A stretch of DNA of 64,000 nt. It comes from Myxococcus xanthus. Its GTDB lineage: Bacteria > Myxococcota > Myxococcia > Myxococcales > Myxococcaceae. The stretch is taken from positions 2,235,001-2,299,000 of the forward strand of contig NZ_CP017174.1 in NCBI RefSeq assembly GCF_006402735.1. Direction: 5' to 3'. Position 1 is the first letter of the stretch. Every line of letters begins with the position of its first letter. The notes beneath the pieces were generated by a model. The model was not told the DNA's origin and did no database searches. It saw nothing but the letters and a program-made list of their open reading frames with translations. Made by a program: the position numbers and the translations under genes. This document shows positions 62,374 through 64,000 of the stretch, in pieces.

Positions 62374-64000
<1,627 letters not shown>

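Overview
The window is a gene-dense, high-GC piece of a myxobacterial chromosome, most likely Myxococcus xanthus or a close relative. The evidence is strong GC bias at third codon positions; a prolyl oligopeptidase and a Lon protease that match the M. xanthus proteins as I remember them almost residue for residue; and family habits typical of Myxococcus, such as FHA-DUF4388 proteins, many lipoproteins, TPR proteins, small CGCGC lipoproteins and several PilT ATPases. There is no rRNA, CRISPR array, insertion sequence or complete prophage. Almost everything is chromosomal housekeeping in short operons, often joined by ATGA or GTGA overlaps.

Layout. 1-6.8 kb: the end of a large membrane-anchored TPR protein, a small membrane protein, and on the minus strand radC, a DUF3006-like gene and recQ. 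7-16 kb: a cyclic-nucleotide-binding protein, trxB, a PLP transsulfuration-type enzyme with moaC, a small lipoprotein, a Nudix hydrolase, a SirB1-type protein, a YiiX-like permuted papain-fold protein with a small partner, a DUF2795 protein, and a lipoprotein coupled to a CoA-binding protein. 16-26 kb: a secreted subtilase, a membrane protein, a patatin, and a methionine block made of an ArsR-methyltransferase fusion overlapping metH, an outer-membrane barrel-like protein and a short MetE-like enzyme. 26-34 kb: FRG and DUF2934 proteins, SDR plus mutY, a Cys-cluster PD-(D/E)XK nuclease, tcdA, a tatD-type DNase, and a beta-propeller lipoprotein.

34-46 kb: small genes, an unusual 409-bp intergenic region rich in repeats and palindromes, a zinc-ribbon membrane protein, a DHH phosphoesterase, maf, a TPR-zincin fusion lipoprotein overlapping an RlmI-like methyltransferase, a lipoprotein plus a remarkable protein with cysteine at every third residue, a UvrD/Rep helicase, rplM-rpsI and a pilT paralogue. 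46-54 kb: recX, bamD and a run of envelope/signalling genes (TPR, FHA-DUF4388), then selD, an amidase, and rph-rdgB.

54-64 kb: six tRNA genes (Pro, Arg, His, Arg, Lys, Leu) with a lone phage-type Bet/RecT recombinase lying antisense between them, then the protein quality-control locus tig-clpP-clpX-[prolyl oligopeptidase]-lon, where lon runs off the right edge.

The most interesting signals are the period-3 cysteine protein, the Bet recombinase with a C-terminal extension and a hairpin in its leader, the palindrome over the start of the ArsR-methyltransferase-metH operon with a short MetE-like enzyme nearby, and the peptidase lipoprotein inserted between clpX and lon. Functions are read from sequence motifs and memory of families; no search was run.
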